Part shown: positions 1 to 8,228 of the stretch, piece after piece | Layout: every line of letters starts with the position of its first letter | Numbering within the stretch: the stretch's first letter is position 1 | Origin: Bacteroidota bacterium | Lineage (GTDB): Bacteria > Bacteroidota > Bacteroidia > J057 > JAJTIE01 | DNA length: 41,709 nt | Assembly: GCA_019638695.1 (NCBI GenBank) | Contig: JAHBTG010000018.1 | Location: forward strand, 1 to 41,709 | Direction: 5' to 3' | Position numbers and translations under genes: made by a program | The notes under the pieces: generated by a model | Seen by the model: only the letters and a program-made list of their open reading frames with translations | Database searches by the model: none | What the model was told of the DNA's origin: nothing

Positions 1-16
1 ATTTGAGGAGCCGCAT
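1..16 (-). CDS. 5' end of a second RHS-type gene, cut by the window edge
   Basis: Only the start codon and four further codons (MRLLK) are present, reading leftwards off the window. It is recognised because bases 11-47 are identical to bases 1901-1937, which hold the start codon and 31 bases of leader of the complete RHS-type gene at 749-1906. The complete gene begins MRPLK, so the proteins also start alike. The simplest reading is a tandem array of related cassettes. Nothing can be said of the rest of the protein. Confidence 0.5.
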
Positions 17-47
17 GAGAGGATGATTAGCAGGAATGGATCATTAC
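11..47. repeat. 37-bp direct repeat, copy 1 (start region of RHS-type genes)
   Basis: This copy is identical over 37 bases, in the same orientation, to 1901-1937. Read on the minus strand it covers 31 bases of leader, the ATG and the next codon. Bases upstream of the repeat diverge completely between the copies, so the shared block is sharply bounded. It may be conserved as a translation or regulatory signal or as a homology tract for cassette duplication. Confidence 0.9.
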
Positions 48-133
48 CCGTGATTTATATAAACCAATAAATATATAATCTGCTCATTATCACATATTTA
101 TGACAATATCAGTAGAAATAAACCATCACTATA

Positions 134-730
134 TTACCTATTCTCAGTGCACTCTTGTATTAGAGATCGGTCTCTAAAGGCCCAGCACATTTCAAATGGC
201 AGCATAAATCTATTTTGGAACCGGCCGCTGCCAACTATCTGTATATCTAGATTAGTATCAAAACAAAGTACCAAATCTTTTGAAAAAATATTCCTATATC
301 CTATGCATATTTTATGCGGAACAACAGGCGTAATATAGTCCGATATGTTTATTAATTTTGATTCAATCTTTATTGCATCAATATCATATAATCTATATGC
401 TTGAAAAATAGATCTCTCATAATTTATTGTATCTGAATATAGCAAAATAGAATTCTTAAACTCATCAATTAGACATAGCCTATTTTTATCCTTTATCAGT
501 ACTCCTTCAGCTTTTATAGGAGAGAATTCAGAAGACCCTATAAAGCTATATTTATGAATAGAGGTGTATTTAAAACTATAAAACGACGCTATATTTGGAA
601 TTTTTCTTACCTCCAATACTGGAATATCTCTATGATAGAGAGTATACGAATCCCTAGAATATGTATTTTTCTTATTTGCTAATAGGATAAAAGATAGGAG
701 TAACGCACATGTCAAAATTATATTTTTCAT
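134..730 (-). CDS. Small exported protein, candidate immunity partner of the RHS-type protein
   Basis: This 198-residue protein is not a family I recognise. It begins MKNIILTCALLLSFILLANKK, a clear signal peptide or membrane anchor, and the rest is hydrophilic and rich in Ile, Tyr, Ser and Lys. There is no lipobox. The gene lies 18 bases downstream of the RHS-type gene on the same strand, where cognate immunity genes of polymorphic toxins normally sit. Its DNA is strongly AT-rich, like the 3' part of the RHS gene and unlike the housekeeping genes to the right, which suggests they were acquired together. The immunity role is inferred from position, composition and export only; it could also be an unrelated cell-surface protein. 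Confidence 0.55.
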   Translation of the reverse strand: MKNIILTCALLLSFILLANKKNTYSRDSYTLYHRDIPVLEVRKIPNIASFYSFKYTSIHKYSFIGSSEFSPIKAEGVLIKDKNRLCLIDEFKNSILLYSDTINYERSIFQAYRLYDIDAIKIESKLINISDYITPVVPHKICIGYRNIFSKDLVLCFDTNLDIQIVGSGRFQNRFMLPFEMCWAFRDRSLIQECTENR

Positions 731-748
731 AGCACATAATAAGAAGGT

Positions 749-1906
749 TTAATCACTTAGCACCCTATTCACTGCATCAATTACTTCATTTCTAACATTT
801 CCTTGAGGAGTATTTCTAAAATTTTCCGGATTTTCTTTTACCTCTTTCCAACTAGGTGAAAAGCTACCAAAAGAGCCATGAAAATCTTTATGCTCTTGTG
901 CTGCTGGTTTTGGGGTTCCTTTCAATTCATTTTTACCATGGGCTTCAGCTTCATGTATAATAGTATTAGCATAAGCCTCAAGAATATTTCGCATTCGTGA
1001 CATAGAGGTCTTAATCTGTGTATTATTATCCATAAGAATAGCTCCAAACATTCTTCCAAATTCTGTAGATATTTCTTGATTATATGTGTCGGTAGCAGCT
1101 AAAACAATTATTGATTTTCCTTGATTAATTGATTGCAAAAATCTTTCATAATCAGTATAAAAACCCGTAGTAAGTATATGGACTTCGTTTTCCAAAACAT
1201 CAGTAAGCCCTTTTCTACCTGGAGAGGCATACCCCTCTTCGTCAAAAGTAATCCTAGAACCATAAGAAGAGTTCTTCTCGGGAGGAATATTCGTAACATA
1301 CACATCAAACTTATTTTGAGCTTTAAGTGTTGCTTCAAATCTCTTCCAGGTATCTGTATGATTAATCACTTCAATAACAAGCCGACCTCCAAGCTCTTTT
1401 TGCAGCCTAAAGTTATATAATAACTCCTCTGATCCATCCAAATCAACTGCCTGTATTGGTTTATTCCCTGCAAATTGATAGGGTGAATAGTGAGGAAAAC
1501 TACTTGTTAACGGATCCACACTCAGGAACCTACCGATCCTTGCATCATACATCCGCTCTCCATAATCATAATCATCCTCACCAAATTCGGCGTTGCGTTC
1601 CTTCCCATTAAATGCATACCTATATCCATTTGTCTTCACGACCGCAGAATCCCCAGGGCACCCCGCCGGGATATTCGCCGTCGTTCCCCCCTGACCACTG
1701 CCGTTGGCCGGGCTGCCCGGACGGTTGATGCTGCTCACCGGCACTTTGCGCTTCACCGTCACACATAATCCCGAACATGCATTGGGGTTCGGCGGTTTGT
1801 TCACGATACTTTGGCTGGTGCCGGTGACGGTATTCAGGACCAGGAAACACACAAGGTATACTGGGCAACCGGAAAAGAGCAGTGTTTGAAGTTTGAGAGG
1901 CCGCAT
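749..1906 (-). CDS. Short secreted RHS-core protein with variable C-terminal domain (putative toxin)
   Basis: This 385-residue protein has an N-terminal signal peptide (about residues 1-32) and a Pro/Gly-rich linker. Residues about 94-158 form an RHS repeat-associated core: RYAFNGKERN, YDYGERMYDARIGRFLSVDP, PYQFAGNKP and DLDG. The upstream YD repeats of full RHS proteins are absent. After DLDG the sequence (about 159-385) is an unfamiliar domain, and its DNA turns clearly AT-rich at the junction near base 1432. That is the usual build of polymorphic toxins with exchangeable C-termini. The variable part contains HEAEAH (residues 318-323) followed by EHKDFHG (338-344), a possible metal site. 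Toxin function is inferred; it could be a stand-alone delivered cassette or a remnant of a larger RHS locus. Confidence 0.75.
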   Translation of the reverse strand: MRPLKLQTLLFSGCPVYLVCFLVLNTVTGTSQSIVNKPPNPNACSGLCVTVKRKVPVSSINRPGSPANGSGQGGTTANIPAGCPGDSAVVKTNGYRYAFNGKERNAEFGEDDYDYGERMYDARIGRFLSVDPLTSSFPHYSPYQFAGNKPIQAVDLDGSEELLYNFRLQKELGGRLVIEVINHTDTWKRFEATLKAQNKFDVYVTNIPPEKNSSYGSRITFDEEGYASPGRKGLTDVLENEVHILTTGFYTDYERFLQSINQGKSIIVLAATDTYNQEISTEFGRMFGAILMDNNTQIKTSMSRMRNILEAYANTIIHEAEAHGKNELKGTPKPAAQEHKDFHGSFGSFSPSWKEVKENPENFRNTPQGNVRNEVIDAVNRVLSD

Positions 1907-1937
1907 GAGAGGATGATTAGCAGGAATGGATCATTAC
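1901..1937. repeat. 37-bp direct repeat, copy 2 (start region of RHS-type gene)
   Basis: Second copy of the block at 11-47, covering the ATG of the RHS-type gene (1904-1906) and its leader. The shared leader has stop codons in the gene's frame, so it is not a coding extension. Confidence 0.9.
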
Positions 1938-2211
1938 TGATATTTGATTTAATACCACGCATAATATTTACAATCTTAATATCGGAAACGTTGGATAGCA
2001 ACATTTTTCAGAAATTTCTGTCTGCATCCTTGCCCCCATTCATAGCATACAAACATCCCTTCATCCCGATAGAATGGCAGGCAGGATATACCAGATTCAA
2101 CAAAAGATCACCTTTTTATCTCGTTATTGCCGCACCAACTGGGGTATCTCCTCAGGACGATAGGCAAAAATTCATGATATATAATAAGCCGCTTACCTAA
2201 TAAGTCTTACC
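1938..2211. other. Intergenic gap between the RHS cassette and the core genes
   Basis: This AT-rich stretch separates the minus-strand RHS gene from the plus-strand methyltransferase. I find no convincing gene, hairpin terminator or TAnnTTTG promoter box in it. Composition changes abruptly near 2212, so the gap probably contains the boundary of the accessory segment. Confidence 0.5.
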
Positions 2212-2850
2212 ATGGAATTTCTACCTAAACCCATCCAGGATTATGCCGAAGCGCATACCGAACCGGAACCCGAACTCCTGCAGGCGCTGGCGCGGGAGAC
2301 CTGGGTACAAAGCCTGTATCCCCGCATGCTCAGCGGGCACCTGCAAGGCCGGTTGCTGGCCGCCTTCAGCCGCATGCTGCAACCCAGGCGTGTATTGGAG
2401 GTAGGTACTTTCACAGGCTACAGCGCCCTCTGCCTGGCCGAGGGACTGGCCCCGGACGGTCATATCCTGACGCTGGAAGCAGATCCGGAAACCGCAGACG
2501 TGGCCCGGCGGTGGTTTGCCACGGCCGGGCTGCAAGACCGCATCACCTGCATCACGGCAAACGCAGTCACCCACCTGGACACACTCACAGAGACCTATGA
2601 CCTGGTATTTATAGATGCCCGGAAGGAAGAGTACCTGGCGTATTATGAGGCCATCCTGCCGCGGGTTCGCCCAGGAGGGGTGATACTCACAGACAACGTG
2701 CTGTGGAGCGGGCAGGTAGTGGAAAAAAGTGCTACCGACCCGGCTGCCAAAAGCCTGCAAGCCTTTAATATCTTTGTAGTACAAGACCCCAGGGTCTTCA
2801 ACGTGCTGATGCCCGTCCGGGACGGCATCCAGCTGATAATCAAACGCTAG
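2212..2850 (+). CDS. Class I SAM-dependent O-methyltransferase (COG4122-like)
   Basis: The 212-residue protein has the build of small O-methyltransferases of the caffeoyl-CoA OMT/YrrM type. The SAM-binding motif I is VLEVGTFTGYSALCLAEGL near residue 60, followed by an acidic motif (LTLEADPE), YDLVFIDARKEEY and PGGVILTDNVLW, which carry the usual catalytic/metal-binding aspartates of the family. Some members methylate tRNA wobble hydroxyuridine (TrmR) and others small catechols; the sequence alone does not decide. It lies 6 bases upstream of a lytic transglycosylase gene on the same strand, so the two are probably co-transcribed. The start is the first ATG after the AT-rich gap and gives a full-length domain. 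Confidence 0.85.
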   Translation: MEFLPKPIQDYAEAHTEPEPELLQALARETWVQSLYPRMLSGHLQGRLLAAFSRMLQPRRVLEVGTFTGYSALCLAEGLAPDGHILTLEADPETADVARRWFATAGLQDRITCITANAVTHLDTLTETYDLVFIDARKEEYLAYYEAILPRVRPGGVILTDNVLWSGQVVEKSATDPAAKSLQAFNIFVVQDPRVFNVLMPVRDGIQLIIKR

Positions 2851-2856
2851 TAGGCC

Positions 2857-4308
2857 ATGTGCAAACGCTTCCTCCTGTTCCTCATATCGCTGCTACCCCT
2901 TTCGCTGCTGGCAGGCCCTCCCGTGCCCAACGAAATGGACTATTGCGGTATCCGGCTGCGGTTTACCCCTGCCGGCAAGGCAGCTATCCAAAAGCACGTA
3001 GACAAGCTCACTGAGAACCCGCTGTATTTCAATATCCTGGCAGAGAAAGCAGACCTGTACATGCCTTTTGTGGAGCATGCCATGCGCATCATGAATGTGC
3101 CGGAAGATCTCAAGTACATCTGCATCCAGGAAAGCGCTATGCAGGGAGATGCCGTGAGCAGCAGCAATGCCGTGGGTTTCTGGCAGTTCAAGGACTTTAC
3201 CGCTACGGAAGTGGGCCTTAAGATTGAGACCAGTGTGGACGAACGCAAACATATCTTCCACAGCAGCGTGGGGGCGGCGCGCTATTTCAGCAAGAACTAT
3301 GTGCGGCACCCTAACTGGGTATACAGCATCATTTCCTACTATGCAGGCGGCACAGGCGCTATTCCGTTTATCAAAACCGAGAACTATGGCGTGAGCGTGA
3401 TGGAGGTGGATGAAACGCTGCACTGGTATGCGCAAAAGGCCATAGCACACAAAGTGGCTTTTGAGCAGGTACTGAACCGGACGCCCCGCCGGGTGTGGCT
3501 GGAGCCGGTCTCCACCCTGGGAGAGACCGACCTGTGGAAGCTGGCCACACGCTATAATGTGACCGTGGAAGAACTGCGCGAATACAACAAATGGATAACG
3601 GCCAGTCCCCTCCCCGCGGGCTACACCGGCAGCCTGTACATCCCCCGCAAAGACCGCGGCTACACCTTCGTAGAAGACCCCACGGCAGCCCATGTGAAAC
3701 CCCTGCTGGAACCCGGTCAGGAGCAGCAAAGCGCCTATTATGCCCTACTGGCCAGCATGCGCAAAGAACCTGAGCCGGTGAACCTCACCCTCAAAGAACC
3801 TGCCGGCACCTCAGACATTGCCGGTACACAGACCGGCAAAGAACCGGCCGCTACACTGTACCTGCAGAAATACCGGGAGCTGCCGCCAGCCTGGAGCAAC
3901 CTGCGGTATTTCTATATTGGCAAAGACCCGCTGATGGGACAGGCGTTTGTGGTAACTACCGAGAACTTTGATCTCACCGCCATTGCCGGGCAATTCGGGC
4001 TGCAGGAAAGCAACCTGCGCAAACACAACAACCTGGCGCCTGGGGAGCCGGTACCCGCAGGACGTATCATATGGCTCCAGAGTCCCCGCAAGCTCAGCTA
4101 CTACATCGTGGAGCAGGAGAAGACCTTGCAGGAAGTGGCTGTCCGCCTGCGCAAGGAAAGCACCCGCCTGGCTGTCCTCAATCACCTCGATGCCGACGCC
4201 CAGGTCAAACCCGGCCAGAAACTCTACCTGCGCACGCCCCGCCCGGCAGATGAACCCGTCATCCTGTATACACTGACGGATGATACGATAGACCTGGAGA
4301 AGAAGTAA
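2857..4308 (+). CDS. LysM-containing lytic transglycosylase, MltD-like
   Basis: This 483-residue exported murein hydrolase would cleave glycan strands non-hydrolytically in the periplasm. A signal peptide covers residues 1-19. The SLT domain starts near residue 65 and has the catalytic glutamate in YICIQESAMQ (E92), then AVGFWQFKDFTA and an YYAGGTGA segment. LysM-like peptidoglycan-binding repeats follow at about 213-265, 365-411 and 415-465; the last ends in VKPGQKLYL. The arrangement matches MltD. There is no lipobox, so it is probably soluble or peptidoglycan-bound rather than a lipoprotein. It follows the O-methyltransferase by 6 bases and ends 25 bases from the convergent SDR gene. Confidence 0.88.
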   Translation: MCKRFLLFLISLLPLSLLAGPPVPNEMDYCGIRLRFTPAGKAAIQKHVDKLTENPLYFNILAEKADLYMPFVEHAMRIMNVPEDLKYICIQESAMQGDAVSSSNAVGFWQFKDFTATEVGLKIETSVDERKHIFHSSVGAARYFSKNYVRHPNWVYSIISYYAGGTGAIPFIKTENYGVSVMEVDETLHWYAQKAIAHKVAFEQVLNRTPRRVWLEPVSTLGETDLWKLATRYNVTVEELREYNKWITASPLPAGYTGSLYIPRKDRGYTFVEDPTAAHVKPLLEPGQEQQSAYYALLASMRKEPEPVNLTLKEPAGTSDIAGTQTGKEPAATLYLQKYRELPPAWSNLRYFYIGKDPLMGQAFVVTTENFDLTAIAGQFGLQESNLRKHNNLAPGEPVPAGRIIWLQSPRKLSYYIVEQEKTLQEVAVRLRKESTRLAVLNHLDADAQVKPGQKLYLRTPRPADEPVILYTLTDDTIDLEKK

Positions 4309-4333
4309 CCCGTTCCTGCAGCCCAGGCGCCAA

Positions 4334-5098
4334 CTATCGCGCCGTATACCCCCCGTCCGCCAGGAAATGCTGGCCGGTGATAAAACCGGCTTCTTCCGAG
4401 AGGAGGAAACACACCAGGCTGGCGATTTCTTCCGGTTCGCCTATACGGCCCATGGGGTGGAGAGCCTCTATACTATGCAGGGCCTTGGGATTATCCAGTA
4501 TACCGGCGGCATCCAGCAACGGGGTGCGAATGAAGCCCGGCCCCACAGCATTGATACGGATCTTCTGCGCAGCATAGTCCAGTGCGGCGGCCTTGGTAAG
4601 GCCCACTACACCGTGCTTGGCAGCTACATAAGCAGGTGCATTTGTAAAGCCTACCGAACCCAGGATGCTCGCGCAGTTGACAATGCTGCCGCCCTGCCCT
4701 TGTTTCAGCAGCTGGGTTACCTGGTGCTTCATGCAATAGAATACCCCGGTGAGATTTATCCCGATCACCCGGTGCCAGTTCTCAGCCGTACACGCATGGG
4801 TGGGGCCCTGGTCACCTATACCGGCATTATTGAAAGCATAGTCCAGGCGACCGTAACTATTCACCGCGGCCTGCACAGCAGCGGCACAATCGGTTTCCAT
4901 GGATACGTCACAACGCTGTACTATCGCCCGGCCACCTTCCTGGAGGATGTGCTGACGGGTGACTTCAGCGCTTTCTACATGATAATCTGCCAGCACTACG
5001 GCAGCGCCGCGGCGGGCCAGCCATTCCGCAGTGACACGACCTATACCGGTAGCGGCTCCAGTGACAATGGCTACTTTGCGGGCAAAAGGCTGAGACAT
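4334..5098 (-). CDS. Short-chain dehydrogenase/reductase (classical SDR)
   Basis: The 254-residue protein is a classical SDR. It has the cofactor motif TGAATGIG (residues 13-20), NNAG (90-93), the catalytic serine in NCASILG (S144) and YxxxK (Y157, K161). D37 in VVLADYH at the end of strand 2 favours NAD(H) over NADP(H). The C-terminal [21 protein letters not shown] is typical of the family. The substrate cannot be read from sequence. The gene is monocistronic. Its start codon lies 4 nt from a near-consensus -7 box, and a 12-bp inverted repeat overlaps that box, so it may be regulated by a dedicated repressor or activator. Confidence 0.88.
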   Translation of the reverse strand: MSQPFARKVAIVTGAATGIGRVTAEWLARRGAAVVLADYHVESAEVTRQHILQEGGRAIVQRCDVSMETDCAAAVQAAVNSYGRLDYAFNNAGIGDQGPTHACTAENWHRVIGINLTGVFYCMKHQVTQLLKQGQGGSIVNCASILGSVGFTNAPAYVAAKHGVVGLTKAAALDYAAQKIRINAVGPGFIRTPLLDAAGILDNPKALHSIEALHPMGRIGEPEEIASLVCFLLSEEAGFITGQHFLADGGYTAR

Positions 5099-5102
5099 GG
5101 TG

Positions 5103-5110
5103 CAAACATT
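5103..5110 (-). promoter_or_regulatory. Near-consensus -7 box of the SDR gene
   Basis: The minus strand reads AATGTTTG, one mismatch from TAnnTTTG, followed by 4 nt and the ATG. The spacing is the same as for several other genes in the window. Confidence 0.4.
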
Positions 5111-5136
5111 TAGGTGTATAGAAATATACGCCTAAA
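5109..5136. promoter_or_regulatory. 12-bp inverted repeat with GAAA loop, upstream of the SDR gene
   Basis: The arms tttaggtgtata-like (5109-5120) and tatacgcctaaa-like (5125-5136) pair across a GAAA loop with one mismatch, G:T in the plus-strand RNA. The repeat begins 11 bases upstream of the SDR start codon and overlaps the -7 box by two bases, as an operator would. It also lies downstream of yidC, so a terminator role is possible, but no T tract follows it. Confidence 0.5.
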
Positions 5137-5196
5137 TAATCTACCTGCCGCTACCCAAACCATGACGCAGGTCAATTATAGGTAGATGCCCGTATC

Positions 5197-7074
5197 TTAT
5201 TTTTTGCGCCGCTGCTGTTGCTGCTGGCGCTTGAGCTGCTGCTGTTTTTTCTGCTGGGATTCCATCCAGCGCGCCATGCGCCCCTGCTTGGCAGGCTTGC
5301 TGGCACGTTGCTTCCGCAGTTCGTGCACCTTGGCCTCCAGTGCTTCCTTGCTGATGACGGCCTTGAGGATATAGGTCTGAGCTATCGTCAGCAGGTTAAA
5401 CACCAGGTAGTAGTAGCTAAGGCCAGCAGAATAGTTGTTCAGGATACCCAGGAACATGATAGGCATGATATAGACCAGCCACTTCATATTGGCGGGTCCC
5501 ATGGAACTGCCCTGCATACGCTGCTGCATCCAGCTATAGACCAGCGTACTGATGGTCATCAGCAGGGTGAAGAGGCTCACGTGGTCTCCATAGATGGTAT
5601 TGATCACGGGCACATAGCCGAACGTCCAGATACTGTCATAGGTGCTGAGGTCATCTGCCCAGAAGAGTCCTTGCTGGCGCAGCTCGATGGACACCGGGAA
5701 GAAGTTGAACATGGCGATGAGAATGGGGAACTGCAGCAGCATGGGCAGGCACCCGCCAAACGGACTGACGCCCACTTGCTTGTAAAAAGCCATCTTGCGC
5801 TGCTGCAGCTCGGTGGGGCTTTCCTTATAGCGGGCCTCCAGTTCCTTCATCTCGGGCATGTTGTTCACTATCTGCATCTTCACCGTGCTGGTATGGCTCT
5901 TGAGCGTGAGCGGCAGCAGGATTACCTTGATGAATATGGCCAGGATCAGAATGATCAGTCCATAGCTGGCGGTCATGCCCTCGAGCAAATGAAACACCCA
6001 GATAATGAACAGGGTCACATAACGCAACGGCCCCCAGCCCAATGCAATGGAACGGTCCAGGTCCGGCCCGTAGGCATCCATGATACGGATATTATTGGGG
6101 CCGGCATAGAGCTGCACATTCAGCACTTCCTGGTCCCCGGCGGCATAGGCCATGGGCAGCGTAGCTTCCATGTACTTCACATGAGAAGAATCCTTGGGCA
6201 GGGGAACTGTCTTCAGCCGGGTATTCCCTTCAAAAGACTTGCCGGCAATAAACGCCAGCGAAAAGAACTGGCTCTTGAAGCTCACCCACTTGGTGCGGAA
6301 GTCTATCCGCTCGCTCACTTCTTCATCCATGCTCATCTCCAGCTTCTCCACATCGTCATCCTCTGCCAGGCGATAATGCAGGTTCGTCTCAGGCAGCATC
6401 TTGCTGATGTCCTTTTCTGTCTTGGGAATAGCCAGCTGGGCCACCAGGTCCACACGGGAACCGGTAATATAGGGCTTCATGTTCACCAGCCGCAGCTGCC
6501 AGTCTATATGCCAGCTATCTGCCTCAAAGGTATACACCTGCTCCAGGTAGCTGCTGCCATCTACCTGCGCTTTCATACGCAGGGTCTTTTTCTCGCCTGC
6601 CTTCAGCGTAAGGGCGCCCTGAGTATCAGGAGTAAAGAACAGATCCTTGGTAGAAATGATCTTGCCCTGGGAAGCAAAGCTGAAGAAGGTGCCGTTGCGG
6701 GCTTCCACGGGAATAATGGGCAAAGGCTTGCCTTCGGAGGTCTTGTGCTCATTGAGGTAGAGGGTCTCTATAGTGCCGCCCCTGGTATTCAGCTGCAGGG
6801 TATAATGCTGGGTGCGCACCGTGATCTTCTGCACCTCACCCTTGGTCAGGGGCAGGAAAGGCCCATACAGGTTTGCCTGCTTCAGGCTATCCGGCACTTC
6901 CGCAACCGCACCGGCAGGTTGCGGCGCAACCGGGGCCGGAGCCGCTTTCTGCGTACTGTCGGTTTGGGTTGCCGGCGGCGTTTTTTCGATAGCAGGATCT
7001 TCCCGGGTGAGCAGTCCGTAGGCAAGGAACAGCAGGACTATCAGGAGTATGCCGGTTAAGCTTTTTTTATCCAT
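5197..7074 (-). CDS. yidC: Membrane protein insertase YidC
   Basis: This 625-residue protein inserts and folds inner-membrane proteins with or without SecYEG. It has the Gram-negative layout: an N-terminal transmembrane anchor (MDKKSLTGILLIVLLFLAYGLL), a large periplasmic beta domain with a low-complexity linker, and then the conserved core of five transmembrane segments from about residue 350. The core includes ASYGLIILILAIFIKVILLPLTLKS, SPFGGCLPMLLQFPILIAMFNFFP and MKWLVYIMPIMFLGILNNYSAGLSYYYLVFNLLTIAQ. The C-terminus is a highly basic Gln/Lys/Arg tail, common in YidC and thought to touch the ribosome. murB ends 52 bases upstream on the same strand, so they form a probable operon. Confidence 0.97.
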   Translation of the reverse strand: MDKKSLTGILLIVLLFLAYGLLTREDPAIEKTPPATQTDSTQKAAPAPVAPQPAGAVAEVPDSLKQANLYGPFLPLTKGEVQKITVRTQHYTLQLNTRGGTIETLYLNEHKTSEGKPLPIIPVEARNGTFFSFASQGKIISTKDLFFTPDTQGALTLKAGEKKTLRMKAQVDGSSYLEQVYTFEADSWHIDWQLRLVNMKPYITGSRVDLVAQLAIPKTEKDISKMLPETNLHYRLAEDDDVEKLEMSMDEEVSERIDFRTKWVSFKSQFFSLAFIAGKSFEGNTRLKTVPLPKDSSHVKYMEATLPMAYAAGDQEVLNVQLYAGPNNIRIMDAYGPDLDRSIALGWGPLRYVTLFIIWVFHLLEGMTASYGLIILILAIFIKVILLPLTLKSHTSTVKMQIVNNMPEMKELEARYKESPTELQQRKMAFYKQVGVSPFGGCLPMLLQFPILIAMFNFFPVSIELRQQGLFWADDLSTYDSIWTFGYVPVINTIYGDHVSLFTLLMTISTLVYSWMQQRMQGSSMGPANMKWLVYIMPIMFLGILNNYSAGLSYYYLVFNLLTIAQTYILKAVISKEALEAKVHELRKQRASKPAKQGRMARWMESQQKKQQQLKRQQQQQRRKK

Positions 7075-7126
7075 GCGGGAGGGGATGTAAGATGCGGGGC
7101 GAAATTAGTCAAAAAAGCAGGCGGCA

Positions 7127-8161
7127 TTACACCACATTGACTTCTGGTTCCAGGTCTATATCAAAGGTATGGCGCACAGACTGGCGGATGGCTTGCGCCA
7201 GTGCAAGCATTTCCTGCCCTGTGGCGCCACCATAGTTCACCAATACCAGTGGCTGCCGGGCATGGGCGCCGGCATGGCCCAGACGCTTACCCTTCCAGCC
7301 GGTCTGCTCTATTAGCCAGGCAGCAGGCACTTTCACCTGGCCGTCAGGTTGCGGCCAGCCGGGTATCTCAGGGTAATGAGTGCGGAGCTTACTGTGCTGT
7401 GCAGCAGGCACCAAGGGGTTCTTGAAAAAACTGCCGGCATTGCCCAGTTCCGCAGGATCCGGCAGCTTACTGCGGCGGATAGCCATCACGGCCTGTGCGA
7501 CATCGGTAATGCCGGGGGACTGCCCGGCGGGCACGCGCAATGCCAGTTCCTCTGCCACGGCGCCGTAACCCGTATGCAGCACATGAGGCGCCTTATGCAG
7601 CCGCAAGGTTACGCGGGTAATGATATACTGTCCTTTGACCTCGTGCTTGAAGACGCTGGTGCGATATCCAAACCGGCAGGCCTCCTTGTCAAAAGTATGG
7701 ATATGGCCGGTAGGCAGGTGGAATGCCTGCAGGCTATGAAACACGTCTTTGAGTTCTACCCCATAGGCGCCGATGTTCTGCATGGGTGCTGCGCCCACTG
7801 TGCCGGGGATCAGGGCCAGGTTCTCAATGCCGCCCCAACCGCTGTCTACAGCGGACAACACACTATCATGCCAGCATTCACCGGCACCCAGCTGCCACAA
7901 CACGGTACGGTCATCTTCGGCAATGACCTCTTGCCCCCGGATGGCCATGTGCAGGGTGAGACCGGGGAAATCCCGTGTAAGCAATACATTGCTGCCCCCG
8001 CCCAGGACCAGGAGCCCCTCCGGAGGCGTACCCTGCGTTTGCCACCACTCCTGCAAGGCGGCTTCATCGGCCACCTGCAAATACCGCGCAGTATAGGCGC
8101 TTAACCCGAAGGTATTGAAAGGCCGGAGGTCTTTATGTAGCTCTATAGACAAGGTTGGCAC
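7127..8161 (-). CDS. murB: UDP-N-acetylenolpyruvoylglucosamine reductase MurB (type I)
   Basis: MurB is the FAD/NADPH enzyme that makes UDP-MurNAc for peptidoglycan. The 344-residue length and the motifs FNTFGL, LGGGSNVLLT, LIPGTVGAAPMQNIGAYGVE, FGYRTSVFK, GNAGSFFKNP (catalytic Ser) and the C-terminal LEPEVNVV match the E. coli-type enzyme. The first in-frame start that gives the complete N-terminus is a GTG at 8161. An in-frame TTG three codons in is an alternative. A consensus TAACTTTG box lies 44 bases upstream on the minus strand. The gene leads a probable murB-yidC operon. Confidence 0.96.
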   Translation of the reverse strand: MPTLSIELHKDLRPFNTFGLSAYTARYLQVADEAALQEWWQTQGTPPEGLLVLGGGSNVLLTRDFPGLTLHMAIRGQEVIAEDDRTVLWQLGAGECWHDSVLSAVDSGWGGIENLALIPGTVGAAPMQNIGAYGVELKDVFHSLQAFHLPTGHIHTFDKEACRFGYRTSVFKHEVKGQYIITRVTLRLHKAPHVLHTGYGAVAEELALRVPAGQSPGITDVAQAVMAIRRSKLPDPAELGNAGSFFKNPLVPAAQHSKLRTHYPEIPGWPQPDGQVKVPAAWLIEQTGWKGKRLGHAGAHARQPLVLVNYGGATGQEMLALAQAIRQSVRHTFDIDLEPEVNVV

Positions 8162-8169
8162 TAATTTTG
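8162..8169 (+). promoter_or_regulatory. -7 box (TAATTTTG), probable promoter of the lipoprotein-xseB operon
   Basis: A perfect TAnnTTTG match lies 59 bases upstream of the lipoprotein ATG. It sits within 50 bases of the opposing murB box, so the two divergent promoters are interleaved. Confidence 0.4.
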
Positions 8170-8205
8170 TTTCTTTGTAAAACTAAAGCCCGCACGTCTG
8201 GCGCC

Positions 8206-8213
8206 CAAAGTTA
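8206..8213 (-). promoter_or_regulatory. murB: -7 box (TAACTTTG), probable promoter of murB-yidC
   Basis: A perfect TAnnTTTG match on the minus strand. It predicts a leader of roughly 40 nt before the GTG of murB. Confidence 0.45.
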
Positions 8214-8228
8214 GTTAGTCACACCCCT

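Noticed and set aside
937-955. Classical HExxH zinc protease motif in the RHS C-terminal domain
   Set aside because: The motif is HEAEAH, with three residues between Glu and the second His, so it is not HExxH. It is reported as HExxxH and treated as only a possible metal site.
1811-2200. A 129-codon plus-strand frame covering the RHS start and the gap
   Set aside because: It crosses the opposite-strand signal peptide of the RHS gene and the AT-rich gap with no coding signature or promoter box.
5218-7059. A 613-codon open frame on the plus strand opposite yidC
   Set aside because: It is the antisense of a clear YidC gene, has biased low-complexity His/Gln/Leu composition, and shows no known domain. 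Long antisense frames are expected in GC-rich codon-biased DNA.
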